Of a stretch of 64,000 bases of DNA, positions 27,502 to 35,834 are shown one piece after another. Position 1 is the stretch's first letter. The number at the start of each line of letters is the position of its first letter. The position numbers were made by a program, and so were the translations under genes. A model generated the notes under the pieces. It did not search any database, had not been told where the DNA came from, and saw only the letters and a list, made by a program, of their open reading frames with translations. This stretch comes from Bauldia litoralis (GTDB lineage: Bacteria > Pseudomonadota > Alphaproteobacteria > Rhizobiales > Kaistiaceae): positions 1 through 64,000 of the forward strand of contig CAMCWB010000008.1 in NCBI GenBank assembly GCA_945882315.1, in the 5' to 3' direction.

Positions 27502-28374
27502 ATGACAGGCACAAGACGAAGCGCAACGCTGATCGGGTTCAGCGCGGTATTGATGTGGTCGCTGCTGGCGCTGCTGACCGCCGCCTCCGGGCAGGTTCCG
27601 CCGTTCCAACTGATCGCCATGGCCTTCGCCATCGGTGGGCTGGCCGGCCTTGCCTGGATCGCCTGGGGCCGGCGCTGGAGCGACCTCCGCCAGCCCTGGC
27701 CGGCCTGGCTGCTCGGTGTCGGTGGATTGTTCGGCTATCACTTTTTCTACTTTTCGGCGCTGCGCAGCGCCCCGGCCGTTGAAGCGGGCCTCATCGCCTA
27801 TCTCTGGCCTCTGCTGATCGTCCTTCTCTCCGCCTTTCTGCCGGGCGAGCGGGTGCGCTGGTTTCATATCGCGGGTGCGGCGCTCGGTCTCGTCGGCACC
27901 GGTTTGATCGTGACGCGCGGCGGTGGCTTCTCGATCGATCCGCAATATCTGCCCGGCTATGCGGCGGCCTTCGTCTGTGCCGTGACCTGGGCGGTTTATT
28001 CCGTCGTATCGCGAAGCTTCGCCGACGTGCCGACCGGCGCAGTCGCCGGTTTCTGCATCGTCACGGCGATCCTCAGCGGGCTCGCCCATCTCGGGCTCGA
28101 GAAGACCGTGTGGCCGGCCGATGCCGGCGAGTGGGGCGCGGTGATCGGGCTTGGCCTGCTGCCGGTCGGCGCGGCCTTCTATGTCTGGGACTATGGCGTC
28201 AAGCGCGGCGACATCCAGATGCTCGGCGCCAGCGCCTATGCCGCGCCGATCCTGTCGACGGCGGTCCTCATCCTGTCGGGCTTCGCCGAGGCGTCGGTGG
28301 TGATCGGCGTTGCGGCACTTCTGATCGCCGGCGGCGCGGCGCTCGCCTCCAAAGATCTTTTTAGCCGGGGCTGA
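27502..28374 (+). CDS. DMT/EamA family exporter (YddG-like)
   Basis: A 290-residue inner-membrane transporter from ATG 27502 (MTGTRRSATLIGFSAVLMWS). Ten hydrophobic spans in two EamA repeats are visible, with GYHFFYFSALRSAPAVEAGL in the first repeat and YVWDYGVKRGDIQMLGASAY in the second. The WDYGVKRGD-type segment and overall pattern match the aromatic amino acid exporter YddG subgroup; substrate is inferred. It diverges from the NYN gene and converges on the cupin gene, overlapping it by 14 bases at the 3-prime ends. Confidence 0.88.
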   Translation: MTGTRRSATLIGFSAVLMWSLLALLTAASGQVPPFQLIAMAFAIGGLAGLAWIAWGRRWSDLRQPWPAWLLGVGGLFGYHFFYFSALRSAPAVEAGLIAYLWPLLIVLLSAFLPGERVRWFHIAGAALGLVGTGLIVTRGGGFSIDPQYLPGYAAAFVCAVTWAVYSVVSRSFADVPTGAVAGFCIVTAILSGLAHLGLEKTVWPADAGEWGAVIGLGLLPVGAAFYVWDYGVKRGDIQMLGASAYAAPILSTAVLILSGFAEASVVIGVAALLIAGGAALASKDLFSRG

Positions 28375-28804
28375 AATCCGGCGGGGCCATCTCGAAGCCG
28401 GCGAAATCGAAGCCCGGCGCCACCGTGCAGCCGACCAGCGTCCAGGCGCCGAGGCTTTCGGCCGATTGCCAGCAGAGTTTCGGGACGACGATCTGCGGCT
28501 CCTCACGAAGCTGCAAGTCCTTGCCGAGCCGGCGGTGGGCGTTGCGGCCGCCCTCCTGCCAGAGCGACAGGCAAAGCGGCACGCCGGCATAGTGATGCCA
28601 GATCTCGACCGCGTCGATGCGATGCCAGTGGGATCGTTCGCCGGCGGTCAGCAGATAAAGGATTGCGGTCGAATGGGCGCGGCCGCCGGCCGGTTCGGGA
28701 TCGCGGAAAGTCTCGCGGTAATGCCCACCTTCTGGATGCGGCGCGAGGTCGAGGAGCGTGACTATCTCGTCGGGCGACAGGGCCGACGAGATCGCATCGG
28801 TCAC
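28361..28804 (-). CDS. Cupin domain-containing protein (DUF985)
   Basis: A 147-residue single-domain cupin. PHPEGGHYRETFRD near residues 22-35 and STAILYLLTAGERSHWHRID-like sequence (AILYLLTAGERSHWHRID) carry the conserved histidines, followed by EIWHHYAGVPL, the pattern of the DUF985/Cupin_5 family. Enzymatic function is not established. Its start overlaps the gloB stop by four bases (ATGA), so it is co-transcribed with gloB. Confidence 0.9.
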   Translation of the reverse strand: MTDAISSALSPDEIVTLLDLAPHPEGGHYRETFRDPEPAGGRAHSTAILYLLTAGERSHWHRIDAVEIWHHYAGVPLCLSLWQEGGRNAHRRLGKDLQLREEPQIVVPKLCWQSAESLGAWTLVGCTVAPGFDFAGFEMAPPDFSPG

Positions 28805-29571
28805 CGGAAATTGTCCTTGCGGCGGCGAAGCTCGCCGAAGATTTCGGCCGGCGTCGCCTTCTCAAGGCCGAGCGCGGCGCGAATCTCCGGCTCGTTGACG
28901 CGCAGGAACGGATTGGTCGCCTTCTCCAGCGCCATGGTCGTCGGCAGGGTCGGCTTGCCGTCCTGCCTCAAACGTTTGACGTCTGCGTCGCGCTTGACCA
29001 GGGCGGCGTTGCCGGGCTCGACGCTCAACGCGAATTTGGCGTTGGCGACGGTGTATTCATGGCCGCAATAGATTGCGGTTTCGTCGGGCAGCGCGAGGAG
29101 CTTCTCGAGCGACGACCACATCATCTCCATCGTGCCTTCGAGGACGCGGCCGCAACCCATCGAAAAGATCGTGTCGGCGACAAAGGCGACCTTGGCCGAC
29201 GGGATCCAGAAGGTGATGTGGCCGAGCGTATGGCCGGGGGTTTCGATCACCTCGATCTCGGTGCCGCCGAGGGTGATCGTATCGCCCTCGCTGACGGCGC
29301 GGTCGATGCCGGGGATCTTCTCCGATTCGCCGGCCGGGCCGGTGATCGTGCAGCCGAAGGACGCCTTCAAGGGCAGGTTGGCCTCGACATGGTCGATATG
29401 GTGATGGGTGGTGAAGATATGGTCGAGCCGCCAGCCCCGCTCGGCGAGCCGGGCGCGGATAGGCGCCTCTTCCGGCGCGTCGATCGCCGCGGTCAATCCG
29501 GAGCCGGTATCGTGGATCAGGACGCCGAAATTATCGCTCCGGCAGTCGAATTGGTCGATGACGAGGCCCAT
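28801..29571 (-). CDS. gloB: Hydroxyacylglutathione hydrolase (glyoxalase II)
   Basis: A 256-residue metallo-beta-lactamase-fold hydrolase that cleaves S-lactoylglutathione to lactate and glutathione. ATG 29571 gives the standard start MGLVIDQFDCRSDN; a frame six residues longer is less likely. The metal motif THHHIDH is at residues 55-61, GHTLGHITF supplies the next histidine, ADTIFSMGCGR the bridging aspartate and YCGHEYTVANAKFA the last histidine and glutathione-binding residues. The C-terminal GloB domain (NPFLR) is intact. It is followed by the cupin gene. Confidence 0.96.
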   Translation of the reverse strand: MGLVIDQFDCRSDNFGVLIHDTGSGLTAAIDAPEEAPIRARLAERGWRLDHIFTTHHHIDHVEANLPLKASFGCTITGPAGESEKIPGIDRAVSEGDTITLGGTEIEVIETPGHTLGHITFWIPSAKVAFVADTIFSMGCGRVLEGTMEMMWSSLEKLLALPDETAIYCGHEYTVANAKFALSVEPGNAALVKRDADVKRLRQDGKPTLPTTMALEKATNPFLRVNEPEIRAALGLEKATPAEIFGELRRRKDNFR

Positions 29572-29702
29572 AGCGCACCTCTCTCCCACTTATAATTTGT
29601 CTTTATGGATGACTGGAATAACGCGACAATACTAATTGGAACTCACCCCGGATAACAGCCTTGGCAATAGTCGCGGGGCGCTTCTGCGAGATAATGTAGA
29701 GC

Positions 29703-30476
29703 ATGTATCTCGATGTCGTAGACCTAAGGGCATTTTACGCGGAACGTCTGGGTACCGTAGCGTGCAGGCTGATCGCCGAGCGGTTGCGCCGCCGCTGGCC
29801 GTCCGTCGCCGGCGACCGTGTCCTCGGCATCGGTTTCGCGACGCCCTACCTCGTCGATTTCGCGGCCGAGGCGGAACGGGTGCTGGCCTTCATGCCGGCC
29901 GCCCAGGGGGTGGTGAACTGGCCTCCCGACGGGCCGAATGCGGCAACGCTGGTGGCCGATGATTCGCTGCCGCTGCCGGTTTCGTCCATCGACCGCGTGA
30001 TCGCCATCCACAGCCTCGAGATGTCGGCCAATCCCGCCGACCATCTCCGCGAGATCTGGCGCGTGCTGGCGCCCGGCGGGCGGGTCATCTTCGTCGTGCC
30101 GAACCGGCGGGGCATCTGGGCGCGGGTCGAGACGACGCCCTTCGGCTTCGGCCGGCCCTATGGGCGCGGCCAGCTTACCGCGCTTCTGCGTGAGGTGATG
30201 TTCTCGCCGCTCGGCTGGACCGAGGCGCTGGCCGTGCCGCCCATCCGGCGGCGGCCGTTCCTCAGAAGCGGCGGCGCCTGGGAGAAGGTCGGCTCGATCC
30301 TCTGGCCGGGCTTTGCCGGCGTCATCATCGTCGAGGCGACGAAGCAGCTCTATCAGGGCATTCCGGCGCGGCGGCAGGTGCGGCGGCTCCAGCCCGCGCT
30401 GCAGCCGGCCCTCATCCCGCCCGGCGCCAGCGCCTCCGTTCCCGATCGTCACGAAACCGTCGCGCCGAACTCATAA
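29703..30476 (+). CDS. Class I SAM-dependent methyltransferase
   Basis: A 257-residue protein with a Methyltransf_11-type fold. The SAM-binding motif I is atypical, VLGIGFATPYLVDF, where a GxGxG would be expected; motifs around DSLPLPVSSIDRVIAIHSLE and LREIWRVLAPGGRVIFVVPNRRG are standard. The substrate is unknown. It diverges from gloB, with which it is regularly associated in Hyphomicrobiales, and precedes btaA on the same strand by 37 bases, so it might be co-expressed with betaine-lipid synthesis. Confidence 0.85.
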   Translation: MYLDVVDLRAFYAERLGTVACRLIAERLRRRWPSVAGDRVLGIGFATPYLVDFAAEAERVLAFMPAAQGVVNWPPDGPNAATLVADDSLPLPVSSIDRVIAIHSLEMSANPADHLREIWRVLAPGGRVIFVVPNRRGIWARVETTPFGFGRPYGRGQLTALLREVMFSPLGWTEALAVPPIRRRPFLRSGGAWEKVGSILWPGFAGVIIVEATKQLYQGIPARRQVRRLQPALQPALIPPGASASVPDRHETVAPNS

Positions 30477-30513
30477 TCCTCCGTCCCGAACCCAAAGGGC
30501 TCGGAGGCGATTC

Positions 30514-31746
30514 TTGTCCGTACCAGCGATCGACAAAAGCTCGAGCCGGCTGAAAGACGCCGTCCACAGGGCGGAAGCGAATACCCGCCAGGGCGTCCTC
30601 GAGCGGATGTTCACCTTCGCCTTCCGGCATCTCGTCTACGCCCAGATATGGGAAGACCCGGAGGTCGATCTCCAGGCGCTGAAGCTGACGCCGGAAAGCC
30701 GGGTCATCACGATCGCCTCGGGTGGCTGCAATGTCCTCTCCTACCTGACCGCCAATCCGCGCGAGATCATCGCGGTCGACCTCAACAGTGCCCATGTCGC
30801 GCTGACCAAGCTGAAGCTCGCCGGGGCGCGCCACCTGCCGACCTACGACGTCTTCCTGCGCTTCTTCGGCCATGCCGACGAGAAGTCGAATGTCGCCGCC
30901 TATGAGCGTTTCCTCGCCGGCCATATCGACGCGGCGACGCGGCGCTACTGGGAAGGCCGCGACCATTTCGGCCGCAAGCGCATCTCGCTGTTCGCACGCA
31001 GCATCTACAAGCACGGCCTCCTCGGCTATTTCGTCGGCTTCGGCCATCTTATCGCCAGGCTCTACGGCATCGACCCGAAAAAGATGACCGGCATGCAGTC
31101 GCTGGAGGAGCAGCGCGTCTTCTTCGATACCGTCATGGCGCCGCTCTTCGACAAGCGGTTGGTGCGCTGGGCGACCTCGCAGAAGGTCTCGCTCTACGGC
31201 CTCGGCATTCCGCCGGCGCAGTATGATGCGCTGGCAACCGCCGGCAACGACATGGCCTCGGTGCTGCGCGAACGGCTCGGCAAGCTCGCCTGCGACTTCC
31301 CGATGTCGGAGAATTATTTCGCGTGGCAGGCTTTCAGCCGCTCCTATTCGCGCGAGGAGAACGCGCCGCTGCCGCTCTACCTGAAGCGCGACCGTTTCGA
31401 GGCGGTGCGCGACCGTGCCGAACGGGTGAAGGTGCTGCAGGCGTCCTTTACCGAATATCTCGGCTCCGAGCCGGAAGGCAGCATCGATGCCTTCGTGCTG
31501 CTCGATGCGCAGGACTGGATGACCGATACGCAGCTTAACGAATTATGGTCGGCGATCCTGCGTGCGGCGCGGCCGGGCGCGCGGATCATCTTCCGGACGG
31601 CGGCCGAGCCGAGCCTGCTGCCGGGCCGGGTGGTCGACGAGACGCTGGCGCGCTTCACCTATGAGGCAGAGGAAAGCGGGCGGCTCGGGGCTGCCGACCG
31701 TTCTTCGATCTATGGCGGATTCCATCTCTATGTCTTCAACGGCTAG
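30514..31746 (+). CDS. btaA: BtaA-type 3-amino-3-carboxypropyl transferase (DUF3419)
   Basis: A 410-residue protein starting at TTG 30514 (MSVPAIDKSSSRLKDAVHRA); GGAGG stands seven bases upstream and no ATG or GTG is better placed. It transfers the 3-amino-3-carboxypropyl group of SAM to diacylglycerol, giving diacylglyceryl-homoserine, the first step to the betaine lipid DGTS. YAQIWEDPEVDLQALKL, TIASGGCNVLSYL and EIIAVDLNSAHVALTKLKL are the conserved BtaA/DUF3419 motifs and are intact. Length is normal. btaB overlaps its end. Betaine lipids replace phospholipids under phosphate starvation in rhizobia. Confidence 0.93.
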   Translation: MSVPAIDKSSSRLKDAVHRAEANTRQGVLERMFTFAFRHLVYAQIWEDPEVDLQALKLTPESRVITIASGGCNVLSYLTANPREIIAVDLNSAHVALTKLKLAGARHLPTYDVFLRFFGHADEKSNVAAYERFLAGHIDAATRRYWEGRDHFGRKRISLFARSIYKHGLLGYFVGFGHLIARLYGIDPKKMTGMQSLEEQRVFFDTVMAPLFDKRLVRWATSQKVSLYGLGIPPAQYDALATAGNDMASVLRERLGKLACDFPMSENYFAWQAFSRSYSREENAPLPLYLKRDRFEAVRDRAERVKVLQASFTEYLGSEPEGSIDAFVLLDAQDWMTDTQLNELWSAILRAARPGARIIFRTAAEPSLLPGRVVDETLARFTYEAEESGRLGAADRSSIYGGFHLYVFNG

Positions 31747-32407
31747 CTCCGGAAGCACTCCGTCCGCGGGGCTGATGGACCGGATCTACCGGCATCAGCG
31801 GCATATCTACGACGTCACGCGCAAATATTACCTGCTTGGCCGCGACGAGCTGGTCGCTTCGCTCGATGCGCCGGCTGGCAGCAGCGTGCTGGAGATCGGT
31901 TGCGGCACCGGCCGCAACCTGATCCTGGCGGCGCAGCGCTACAAACGCGCGGCGTTCTTCGGCCTCGATATCTCCGCCGAGATGCTGGCGACCGGGGCGG
32001 CCAATGTCGGCCGCGCCGGCTTCGACGGCCGGATCAAGCTGGCGCGGGCCGACGCGACGGCTTTCGATGCAGGCGAACTGTTCGGGCGCGCGAAATTCGA
32101 CCGCGTTTTCATTTCCTATTCGCTGTCGATGATCCCGGAGTGGCGGGCAGCGCTCTCCCAAGCGCTCGACCATGTCGCGCCGGGCGGCAGGCTCGCGATC
32201 GTCGATTTCGGCCAGCAGGAAAATCTGCCGGGCTGGTTCAGGAGCCTGCTGCTTGCCTGGCTCCGGCAATTCCACGTCACGCCGCGCGCCGAGCTGTCGC
32301 GAGCGATCGCATCGGAAGCAATGCAGCGCGGCTTCACCTGGCGCGTCCGGCCGCTCTATCGCGGCTATGCGTGGATCGGCACGATCGAGGCGCCGGTTGC
32401 AAATTAG
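31730..32407 (+). CDS. btaB: BtaB-type betaine-lipid N-methyltransferase
   Basis: A 225-residue methyltransferase from ATG 31730 (MSSTASSGSTPSAGLMDRIY); ATG 31712 is an alternative. DRIYRHQRHIYDVTRKYYLL and the SAM motif LEIGCGTGRN (residues 54-63) match BtaB, which methylates diacylglyceryl-homoserine three times to DGTS. FGLDISAEML, FDRVFISYSLSMIPEW and HVAPGGRLAIVDFG are further expected motifs. The gene overlaps btaA by 17 bases. No Pho box was recognised by eye upstream of btaA or the preceding methyltransferase. Confidence 0.93.
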   Translation: MSSTASSGSTPSAGLMDRIYRHQRHIYDVTRKYYLLGRDELVASLDAPAGSSVLEIGCGTGRNLILAAQRYKRAAFFGLDISAEMLATGAANVGRAGFDGRIKLARADATAFDAGELFGRAKFDRVFISYSLSMIPEWRAALSQALDHVAPGGRLAIVDFGQQENLPGWFRSLLLAWLRQFHVTPRAELSRAIASEAMQRGFTWRVRPLYRGYAWIGTIEAPVAN

Positions 32408-32423
32408 CTCATGAGTGCATATG

Positions 32424-32444
32424 GTATCTATCATTGATAGATAC
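32424..32444. promoter_or_regulatory. 21-bp palindromic operator before vapB
   Basis: GTATCTATC-att-GATAGATAC is a perfect inverted repeat with nine-base arms. It ends 13 bases before the vapB start in an AT-rich patch unlike its surroundings. AbrB-type VapB antitoxins, alone or with VapC, repress their own promoter at such palindromes. Confidence 0.75.
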
Positions 32445-32456
32445 TCTTGAGGTCTC

Positions 32457-32699
32457 ATGAGCGACACGGCAAAGATCTTTAAGCACGGACGAAGCCAAGC
32501 CGTACGTTTACCGAAGGAATATCGGTTTGCGGGCGATAGCGTGCGCGTGCGCCGGGTTGGCGCCGGCGTGCTGCTGGAGCCGATAGAGACTAACGTTCAG
32601 GCGTGGCTTAAGTCCCTTGATGCTTATGACGAGCTATTTATGGAAGAGGGGCGGAGCCAGCCGGACATGCCGCCGCCTGCGGTCGATTTCGACAAGTGA
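32457..32699 (+). CDS. vapB: VapB/VagC-type antitoxin (AbrB/MazE fold)
   Basis: An 80-residue antitoxin. The N-terminal swapped-hairpin DNA-binding domain is evident in [20 protein letters not shown], the standard VagC/VapB opening. The C-terminal half ([20 protein letters not shown]) is an acidic, flexible toxin-binding segment. Its stop overlaps the vapC start (GTGA), so synthesis is coupled. Codon use is less GC-biased than in flanking genes, in line with acquisition by transfer. Confidence 0.93.
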   Translation: MSDTAKIFKHGRSQAVRLPKEYRFAGDSVRVRRVGAGVLLEPIETNVQAWLKSLDAYDELFMEEGRSQPDMPPPAVDFDK

Positions 32700-33103
32700 T
32701 CGTTCTCGACACGAATGCGGTCATTGCGATCCTGAATGGAAAGCCGCCATCCGTTCGCCGCCGACTCGTCGAGGCCCTCGACGTTGGCGAAAAGGTTTCG
32801 ATTTCGGTGGTGACCTTGTTCGAACTGAGATACGGCGCGGCGCGGAGCGCAAGGCCGGAAGAGAACTCAAAGCGGATCGACGATTTTCTCTCCGGTCCGA
32901 TCGAGGTTTATGCCTTCGATGCAGATGATGCCGCCGAGGCCGGACGGTTACGCGCGACGCTTGAAGCAAAGGGAAGGCCTATTGGGCCATTCGACCTTCT
33001 TATTGCAGCACATGCCCTTCGACTCGGTGCGTCGGTGGTTACTGCAAATCGACGCGAGTTCGAGCGGGTCGATGCACTAACGGTAATCGACTGGACCGTC
33101 TGA
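32696..33103 (+). CDS. vapC: VapC-type PIN-domain ribonuclease toxin
   Basis: A 135-residue PIN domain starting at GTG 32696 ([15 protein letters not shown]). Metal-binding acidic residues are in place: Asp5 of LDTN, Glu43 of [10 protein letters not shown] and the Asp of [13 protein letters not shown] (about residue 101), with NRREFERV at the end. Family members cleave tRNA or rRNA to stop growth. The stop codon abuts the metW stop codon on the other strand with no base between them, so the cassette is tightly packed against the methionine genes. Confidence 0.94.
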   Translation: MIVLDTNAVIAILNGKPPSVRRRLVEALDVGEKVSISVVTLFELRYGAARSARPEENSKRIDDFLSGPIEVYAFDADDAAEAGRLRATLEAKGRPIGPFDLLIAAHALRLGASVVTANRREFERVDALTVIDWTV

Positions 33104-33736
33104 CTACCGCCGCAGAAGGAAGATCGCCTGCTGGCCGAACAGGTTCCAGAACCACCAGGGGGCGCTGAAGTTGCGCGAGCCGTCGGGCTTGAGCGCCGTC
33201 GCCTTCTCGATCGTCGCGTCGAGCTCGTCGCAGAGCAGGACGAAATCGCGGATCGTGCAGAAGTGGATGTTCGGCGTGTCGTACCAGGAATAGGTCAGGT
33301 TCCGGGTCACCGGCATGCGGCCGAAGGCGAAGAGATAGGCGCGGATGCGCCAGTAGCCGAAATTCGGGATCGAGATGATCACGTGCCGGCCGATGCGCAG
33401 GAGCTGCTCGAGAACGTCGCGCGGCCGGTGCGTCGCCTGCAGCGTCTGCGAGAGGATGACATAGTCGAAGGCGCCGTCGGGATAGTCGACGAGGTCGGTG
33501 TCGGCGTCGCCCTGGATGACGGAGAGGCCGCGCGCCACGCATTCATTGACGCCGCGCTGGCTGATCTCGATGCCGCGGCCGTCGACATTCTGCGTCGATT
33601 CGAGGAGCGTCAGGAGCTGGCCATCGCCGCAGCCGACATCGAGGACGCGCGAACCCGGCTTGACGAGCTCGGCGATGGCGAGATGGTCCGTGCGCGCCTG
33701 GGCGGTTGCGGAGAGGCCGTTCGTGGCGATGTTCAT
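33104..33736 (-). CDS. metW: Methionine biosynthesis protein MetW
   Basis: A 210-residue methyltransferase-fold protein. The SAM motif [12 protein letters not shown] is at residues 31-42, followed by [20 protein letters not shown] and [20 protein letters not shown], which are specific for MetW. It acts with MetX in homoserine acylation; MetW is needed for full MetX activity in several alphaproteobacteria. Its start overlaps the metX stop by four bases. Length is normal. Confidence 0.96.
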   Translation of the reverse strand: MNIATNGLSATAQARTDHLAIAELVKPGSRVLDVGCGDGQLLTLLESTQNVDGRGIEISQRGVNECVARGLSVIQGDADTDLVDYPDGAFDYVILSQTLQATHRPRDVLEQLLRIGRHVIISIPNFGYWRIRAYLFAFGRMPVTRNLTYSWYDTPNIHFCTIRDFVLLCDELDATIEKATALKPDGSRNFSAPWWFWNLFGQQAIFLLRR

Positions 33737-34935
33737 CGCAGCCCCCGCGCGGTTGCCGCCGACGACAGGAAGCCGCTGATCGTCGCATACATCTCCGGCT
33801 CGTCGAGGAGGAAGGCGTCGTGGCCGCGATCGGTGACGATCTCGACGAAGGAGACGCTGGCCGCGGCGGCATTGAGGGCGCGCACCACAGTCTTCGATTC
33901 GACCGTCGGGAACAGCCAGTCGGAGGTGAAGGAGACGACGCAGAAGCGCGTCTTCGTGCCGACGAAGGCGTTGGCGAGCCGGCCGCCATGCTCGGCGGCG
34001 ATGTCGAAATAGTCCATCGCCCGGGTCATGTAGAGATAGGAGTTCGCGTCGAAGCGGTCGACGAAGGTCGAGCCCTGGTGGCGGAGATAGGATTCGATCT
34101 GGAAATCCGCGTCGAAGCCGAAGGTCGGCTTGTCGCGATCCTGCAGGTTGCGGCCGAACTTCCGGTGCAGCGCGCTGTCCGACAGATAGGTGATATGCGC
34201 GGCCATGCGCGCCACGGCGAGGCCCTTGCGCGGGCTGGTGCCGGCGTCGAGATAGCGGCCGAAGCGCCAGTCGGGATCGGCCATGACGGCTTGCCGGCCG
34301 ACCTCGTGAAAGGCGATGTTCTGCGAGGAATGGCGCGGGCCGGTGGCGATCGGCAGGGCGCTGAAGACGCGCTCCGGATAGGTGGTCGCCCAGGCAAGCA
34401 CCTGCATGCCGCCGAGCGAGCCGCCGACCACAGAGAAGAGCGTGTCGATGCCGAGCCGGTCGACCAGCATCGCCTGGGCGCGGACCATGTCGCGGACGGT
34501 GATGACCGGCAAATCGAGGCCATAGACGCGGTCGGTCGCCGGATTAGTCGAGGCCGGGCCGGTGGTGCCCATGCAGCCGCCGACGACATTCGAGCAGATG
34601 ACGAAATAGCGGTCGGTGTTGATCGGCAGGCCGGGGCCGACCATCTCGGACCACCAGCCGGGCTTGCCGGTGACCGGGTTGTTGTTGGCGACATGCTGGT
34701 CGCCGGTCAGCGCGTGGCAGATGAGGATGGCGTTCGACTTGTCGGCATTCAGCGTGCCGTAGGTCTGGTAGGCGATCTGGAGGAAATCGATGCGGTGGCC
34801 CGAATCGAGGAGAAGCGGCTGGTCGGGCGCGAAGCGCGCCACCGGGCTCGACGGATTGTCGGCCTGGTTCAAGGCATGGCGCGCCCGGTCCGTCACCGGA
34901 CCCATCACCGATACCGGGTCTTGGGTCGCTGCCAT
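33733..34935 (-). CDS. metX: Homoserine O-acyltransferase MetX
   Basis: A 400-residue alpha/beta hydrolase from ATG 34935 ([20 protein letters not shown]). The nucleophile Ser173 is in [16 protein letters not shown] and [11 protein letters not shown] supply the Asp and His of the triad. [10 protein letters not shown] and [10 protein letters not shown] are the usual substrate motifs. It activates homoserine with an acyl-CoA for methionine synthesis; whether acetyl- or succinyl-CoA is used cannot be read safely here. metW overlaps its end, and a good promoter with a palindrome lies just upstream. Confidence 0.95.
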   Translation of the reverse strand: MAATQDPVSVMGPVTDRARHALNQADNPSSPVARFAPDQPLLLDSGHRIDFLQIAYQTYGTLNADKSNAILICHALTGDQHVANNNPVTGKPGWWSEMVGPGLPINTDRYFVICSNVVGGCMGTTGPASTNPATDRVYGLDLPVITVRDMVRAQAMLVDRLGIDTLFSVVGGSLGGMQVLAWATTYPERVFSALPIATGPRHSSQNIAFHEVGRQAVMADPDWRFGRYLDAGTSPRKGLAVARMAAHITYLSDSALHRKFGRNLQDRDKPTFGFDADFQIESYLRHQGSTFVDRFDANSYLYMTRAMDYFDIAAEHGGRLANAFVGTKTRFCVVSFTSDWLFPTVESKTVVRALNAAAASVSFVEIVTDRGHDAFLLDEPEMYATISGFLSSAATARGLR

Positions 34936-34952
34936 GGCCGTCCGCCGGGGTG

Positions 34953-34977
34953 AGCCGGTCCTTTGCAAAGGTCGGCT
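34953..34977 (-). promoter_or_regulatory. 25-bp imperfect palindrome at the metX transcription start
   Basis: On the plus strand AGCCG-gt-CCTTTGCAAAGG-t-CGGCT: a perfect 12-bp core CCTTTGCAAAGG flanked by complementary AGCCG/CGGCT. It directly follows the -10 hexamer and covers the probable start of transcription, ending 17 bases before the metX ATG. It could be a repressor operator or, in RNA, a leader hairpin. No regulator is identified. Confidence 0.55.
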
Positions 34978-35006
34978 TAGCTAGGTACGGGGCCCGTAAC
35001 TGTCAA
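34978..35006 (-). promoter_or_regulatory. Sigma-70 promoter of metX-metW
   Basis: On the minus strand TTGACA (plus 35001-35006) and TAGCTA (plus 34978-34983) are separated by 17 bases, near-consensus. The expected transcript begins at about 34971, leaving a leader of only some 36 nucleotides before the metX ATG. Confidence 0.65.
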
Positions 35007-35043
35007 TGTTTTCTTTGATTTTGGCTCTGCGGGAACGCCGTCC

Positions 35044-35787
35044 TCACCCGTTGGCGATATACTGCCCGCCATTGATGGTCATCACCGAGCCGGTGATGTA
35101 GCTCGCCTCCTCGGAGGCGAGATAGGCGACCATCGAGGCGATCTCGTATCCCTGGCCGAGCCGGCCGATCGGGATCTGGGCGATGATGCTCTCGAGCACC
35201 TTCGGCGGCACGGCCTGCACCATCTCGGTGTCGATATAGCCGGGGCAGATGCAGTTCACCGTGATGTTCTTCCTGGCGTTTTCCTGGGCCAGCGCCTTGG
35301 TGAAGCCGATCGCGCCGGCCTTCGACGCCGAGTAATTGGTCTGGCCGACCATGGTCTGGCCGACCTGGCCCTTCTGCCCGTTGATTGAGGAGATGGTGAC
35401 GATGCGGCCGAAATTCCGCTCGCGCATGCCCTCGATGACGTGCCGGCTCATGTTGAAGATCGAGGCGAGGTTGACGTAGATGACCTCGTTCCATTGCTCC
35501 GGCGTCATGCGGTGCAGCACGGCGTCGCGCGTGATGCCGGCATTGTTGACGAGCGTATCGATCGGCCCGAGCTTCGCCTCGACCTCGGCGACGGCGCGCT
35601 TGCAGTCGTCGAAATTGCCGACATTGCCCTTGACGATCATCACGCCGAGCTCCTCGGCCGTCGCCTGTGCGGCGGCGTCGTTGCCGGCATAGCCGGCCGC
35701 GACCGCGAAGCCGGCCTCCTTCAGCCGCTTGACGATCGCATGGCCGATACCGCGCGTCCCGCCGGTGACGATGGCGACTCTTCCCAT
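35044..35787 (-). CDS. phaB: Acetoacetyl-CoA reductase
   Basis: A 247-residue SDR from ATG 35787 (MGRVAIVTGGTRGIGHAIVK). The Rossmann motif TGGTRGIG is at residues 8-15, NNAG at 81-84 and YSASK at 152-156 (Tyr152, Lys156). INGQKGQVGQTMVGQTNYSA is diagnostic of PhaB. It reduces acetoacetyl-CoA with NADPH to (R)-3-hydroxybutyryl-CoA for polyhydroxybutyrate. It follows phaA on the same strand by 47 bases. A polymerase gene (phaC) is not in this window. Confidence 0.96.
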   Translation of the reverse strand: MGRVAIVTGGTRGIGHAIVKRLKEAGFAVAAGYAGNDAAAQATAEELGVMIVKGNVGNFDDCKRAVAEVEAKLGPIDTLVNNAGITRDAVLHRMTPEQWNEVIYVNLASIFNMSRHVIEGMRERNFGRIVTISSINGQKGQVGQTMVGQTNYSASKAGAIGFTKALAQENARKNITVNCICPGYIDTEMVQAVPPKVLESIIAQIPIGRLGQGYEIASMVAYLASEEASYITGSVMTINGGQYIANG

Positions 35788-35834
35788 GGCGTTCTTCCCC
35801 GATTTGAATGCTGTGCGACGAGGCGTTACAGCAA

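Noticed and set aside
34936-35040. SAM-II riboswitch upstream of metX
   Set aside because: No recognisable SAM-II consensus was found, and the predicted leader is too short to hold one.
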